A stretch of DNA of 8,847 bases, from the NCBI GenBank assembly GCA_035302865.1, contig DATGSF010000057.1:1-8847 (forward strand), in the 5' to 3' direction. The first letter of the stretch is position 1. Every line of letters begins with the position of its first letter. The notes under the pieces are model-generated. The model saw nothing but the letters and a program-made list of their open reading frames with translations. It was not told the DNA's origin and did not search any database. Shown piece after piece: positions 7,543 to 8,847 of this stretch. Both the position numbers and the translations under genes were made by a program. The DNA comes from DATGSF01 sp035302865 (GTDB taxonomy: Bacteria > Bacteroidota > Bacteroidia > Chitinophagales > Chitinophagaceae).

Positions 7543-7571
7543 TTGTATAATTTCTGCATAATTTACTTTTG
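7543..7571 (+). promoter_or_regulatory. Bacteroidota-type promoter for the 7592-rdgB unit
   Basis: TTG (7543-7545) is followed after 18 bases by TACTTTTG (7564-7571), a full match to the -33/-7 pattern of the phylum. Transcription would start near 7577, leaving a leader of about 15 bases. The promoter lies back to back with that of ilvE. Confidence 0.68.
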
Positions 7572-7580
7572 CAGAGAATA

Positions 7581-7586
7581 AAAGGA
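7581..7586 (+). promoter_or_regulatory. Shine-Dalgarno-like sequence
   Basis: AAAGGA lies five bases before the ATG at 7592. Such a site is unusual in this window, where the other genes have none, and it supports this start for the unnamed gene. Confidence 0.45.
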
Positions 7587-7591
7587 ATTCT

Positions 7592-8032
7592 ATGTATTTA
7601 TTTCAAGACGATTTATTAATAAAAAACAATCTTCCGAAAAAGAATTTAAATGTGGAAATCTCAGTTTTAGAAGATGTTCAGGTATTATTGTTACATGCTG
7701 AAGAAATTCTCGACAGCCATAAAGATTTAATTAACAATATGATGAAAGCTTGTAAGATTAATGCATCTAATTTTCAAGTATTAAATTGTGCAAAAACACT
7801 CTATAATTTGAATTCGTTGCTTAGTAAAGAAAATAATTTGAATACTATCATACTATTTGGAATAGAAACTCATTCGCTGGGTTTCAATATTAAAATACCC
7901 TATAATTTACCCTATAAATTTAGTAATAAGTACTGGATAAGAACTCATGCTTTATCTGAATTAAATGAAAGTAACGCATTAAAAAACCAATTGTGGACAG
8001 GTGCTTTTAAGCCACATTTCGTAGATAAATAA
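7592..8032 (+). CDS. Uncharacterised protein, possible DNA polymerase III psi (HolD)-like subunit
   Basis: I do not recognise this 146-residue protein with certainty. It has no signal peptide or membrane segment. Its order of elements resembles E. coli psi (137 residues) as I recall it. A hydrophobic strand DVQVLLLHAEE (28-38) precedes a helix, DLINNMMKACKI (45-56), and a strand (FQVLN). Then come IILFGIE (86-92) and, near the C-terminus, LSELNESNALKNQLW (121-135). This last element aligns without gaps to LTDLRANPTARAALW of psi, with L, L, L and W identical and S/T, E/D and K/R similar. In E. coli, psi links chi to the clamp loader and chi holds the SSB tail. It is transcribed from its own promoter and rdgB follows six bases after its stop, so they form an operon. 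The gene is intact and has the base composition of its neighbours. The psi assignment is inference; the alternative is a lineage-specific protein of other function. Confidence 0.55.
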   Translation: MYLFQDDLLIKNNLPKKNLNVEISVLEDVQVLLLHAEEILDSHKDLINNMMKACKINASNFQVLNCAKTLYNLNSLLSKENNLNTIILFGIETHSLGFNIKIPYNLPYKFSNKYWIRTHALSELNESNALKNQLWTGAFKPHFVDK

Positions 8033-8038
8033 AATAGT

Positions 8039-8626
8039 ATGGAATTAGTATTTGTTACTCAGAACTCTAATAAGATTAAAGAAATAAAGTCTTTACTACC
8101 TTCTAAGATAAATTTATTGTCGATTAAAGATATTGGTTTGGGAGATTTAGATATTGAAGAAACTGGAAATAGCTTTTCAGAAAATGCCATTATTAAGGCA
8201 ATGAGTGTTTTTGAAAAAAGAAAAATACCTGTTTTTGCAGAAGATAGTGGACTAGTAGTACCAGCTTTAAAAGGCGCTCCCGGGATTTACAGTGCAAGAT
8301 ATGCTGGCGCAAATGCAACTGATACTATGAACAATATTAAATTATTGGAAGAAATGCTTCTTATTCAAAATCGCGAAGCATATTTTACAACTTGCATTGC
8401 ATTTATTGATGAAAATAGCGAGCAATATCTATTTGAAGGTAGATGTTATGGAAGTATCGCGAAAAACTTAACAGGAAAGGACGGTTTTGGTTATGATCCA
8501 TTATTTATTCCTGATTCTTACGATAAAAGCTTTGCTGAATTAGGGGAGTCAGTGAAAAATCAATTGAGTCACAGATCAATAGCAACAAAGAAATTTATTG
8601 CTTTCTTAGAAGAACATTATAAGTAG
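8039..8626 (+). CDS. rdgB: XTP/dITP diphosphatase (RdgB/HAM1 family)
   Basis: RdgB hydrolyses XTP, dITP and ITP to the monophosphate and pyrophosphate, keeping deaminated purines out of DNA and RNA. At 195 residues it has the family's length and motifs: FVTQNSNKIKEI (5-16, the substrate-phosphate loop), IEETGNSFSENA (39-50, with the metal-binding acidic residues around E41), AEDSGLVV (67-74, containing the catalytic D69), GAPGIYSARYAG (79-90), GKDGFGYDPLF (146-156, base recognition), and LSHRSIA (176-182). The numbering of E41 and D69 agrees with E. coli RdgB as I remember it. The ATG lies six bases after the stop of the preceding gene, with no Shine-Dalgarno, suggesting translational coupling. 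A T-rich stretch and the tRNA follow, and no separate terminator was seen. Confidence 0.96.
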   Translation: MELVFVTQNSNKIKEIKSLLPSKINLLSIKDIGLGDLDIEETGNSFSENAIIKAMSVFEKRKIPVFAEDSGLVVPALKGAPGIYSARYAGANATDTMNNIKLLEEMLLIQNREAYFTTCIAFIDENSEQYLFEGRCYGSIAKNLTGKDGFGYDPLFIPDSYDKSFAELGESVKNQLSHRSIATKKFIAFLEEHYK

Positions 8627-8671
8627 ATTTTTTACTTTCATTTTTTATTCGCAAATTTGCACAAAACTAAT

Positions 8672-8755
8672 GCGGTGGTGGCGGAATTGGTAGACGCACT
8701 ACCTTGAGGTGGTAGCGCCCTTAGGGGTGTGGGAGTTCGAATCTCCTCCTCCGCA
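8672..8755 (+). tRNA. tRNA-Leu (anticodon GAG)
   Basis: An 84-base class II tRNA folds here. The acceptor arms are 8672-8678 and 8748-8754, with discriminator A8755 and no encoded CCA (CTA follows). The D stem is GCG/CGC. The anticodon stem is CTACC (8699-8703) with GGTAG (8711-8715), and the anticodon GAG (8706-8708) reads CUC and CUU. A long variable arm with a CCC/GGG stem (8718-8720, 8724-8726) is typical of leucine tRNAs. The T arm is GGGAG-TTCGAAT-CTCCT with one G-U pair. The acceptor stem has a U-U mismatch at pair 5-68 (T8676 with T8750). A possible -7 element, CAAATTTG (8652-8659), is one base off consensus. Confidence 0.95.
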
Positions 8756-8767
8756 CTAAATGCAAGT

Positions 8768-8803
8768 GTAGCTGTCTCATAACTGAGGCAGCTATTTTTA
8801 TTT
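8768..8803 (+). terminator. Intrinsic terminator after tRNA-Leu
   Basis: TAGCTGTCTCA (8769-8779) pairs with TGAGGCAGCTA (8784-8794), with one G-U pair, around the loop TAAC. TTTTTATTTT follows. It lies just 13 bases after the tRNA and is among the most GC-rich hairpins in the window, so it should end the tRNA transcript and any read-through from rdgB. Confidence 0.9.
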
Positions 8804-8823
8804 TAACAATTATATTCTTATCT

Positions 8824-8831
8824 TATCTTTG
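8824..8831 (+). promoter_or_regulatory. -7 element for the next gene (beyond right edge)
   Basis: TATCTTTG fits TAnnTTTG. No TTG was seen at the -33 distance. The gene it would serve is outside the window. Confidence 0.4.
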
Positions 8832-8847
8832 TTAATTAAATAATATT

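Noticed and set aside
1..8847. Mobile element, CRISPR array or defence system
   Set aside because: No direct repeats with spacers, transposase, integrase or defence-type domains were found on either strand; the tRNA-Leu shows no attachment-site duplication within the window.

Overview
The window looks like ordinary chromosome from an AT-rich member of the Bacteroidota, probably a Flavobacteriales-like lineage. The phylum call rests on three things. There is a secreted multidomain protein with a CHU_C / gliding-motility type C-terminal domain, which is the type IX secretion signal. There is a DUF3127 protein of the kind found in this phylum. Several genes also have Bacteroidota -7 promoter elements of the form TAnnTTTG and mostly lack Shine-Dalgarno sequences. 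The order-level guess is inference from the style of the secreted protein. No phage, insertion sequence, CRISPR array or antibiotic-resistance gene was seen.

Layout, left to right. A few codons of a possible plus-strand gene end at 44 and are followed by a bidirectional terminator (61-110). A pirin-family cupin protein lies on the minus strand (101-1003). A hairpin terminator (1070-1101) separates it from a long minus-strand gene (1130-3718) for a secreted protein with Ig-like and PKD modules. A divergent intergenic region (3719-3895) carries the promoter for scpB (3896-4504). scpB is followed after 16 bases by waaA (Kdo transferase, 4521-5762). A separately promoted gene for an OB-fold, SSB-like DUF3127 protein follows (5896-6339). 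A very strong bidirectional hairpin lies between it and the convergent branched-chain aminotransferase gene (6410-7480, minus strand). Divergent from that gene is a two-gene unit: an unnamed 146-residue protein (7592-8032) and rdgB (8039-8626). A tRNA-Leu(GAG) gene with its own terminator closes the window, and a last -7 element near the right edge probably serves the next gene.

The genes form short housekeeping units rather than one pathway: chromosome segregation (ScpB), lipid A core assembly (WaaA), amino-acid metabolism (IlvE), nucleotide-pool cleaning (RdgB) and translation (tRNA-Leu). Two items deserve attention. The 146-residue protein before rdgB resembles, by eye and gene-length, the psi subunit (HolD) of DNA polymerase III, which is normally thought of as gammaproteobacterial. 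The DUF3127 protein ends in an SSB-like acidic tip (DDLPF). The chi-psi complex of E. coli uses exactly this kind of tail on SSB, so the two together suggest a diverged replisome-accessory set; this remains a hypothesis.

Three start sites are set by judgement. ilvE is placed at the ATG at 7480 (not the TTG at 7516) and waaA at the ATG at 4521 (not the TTG at 4482). The remaining genes start at clear ATG codons.
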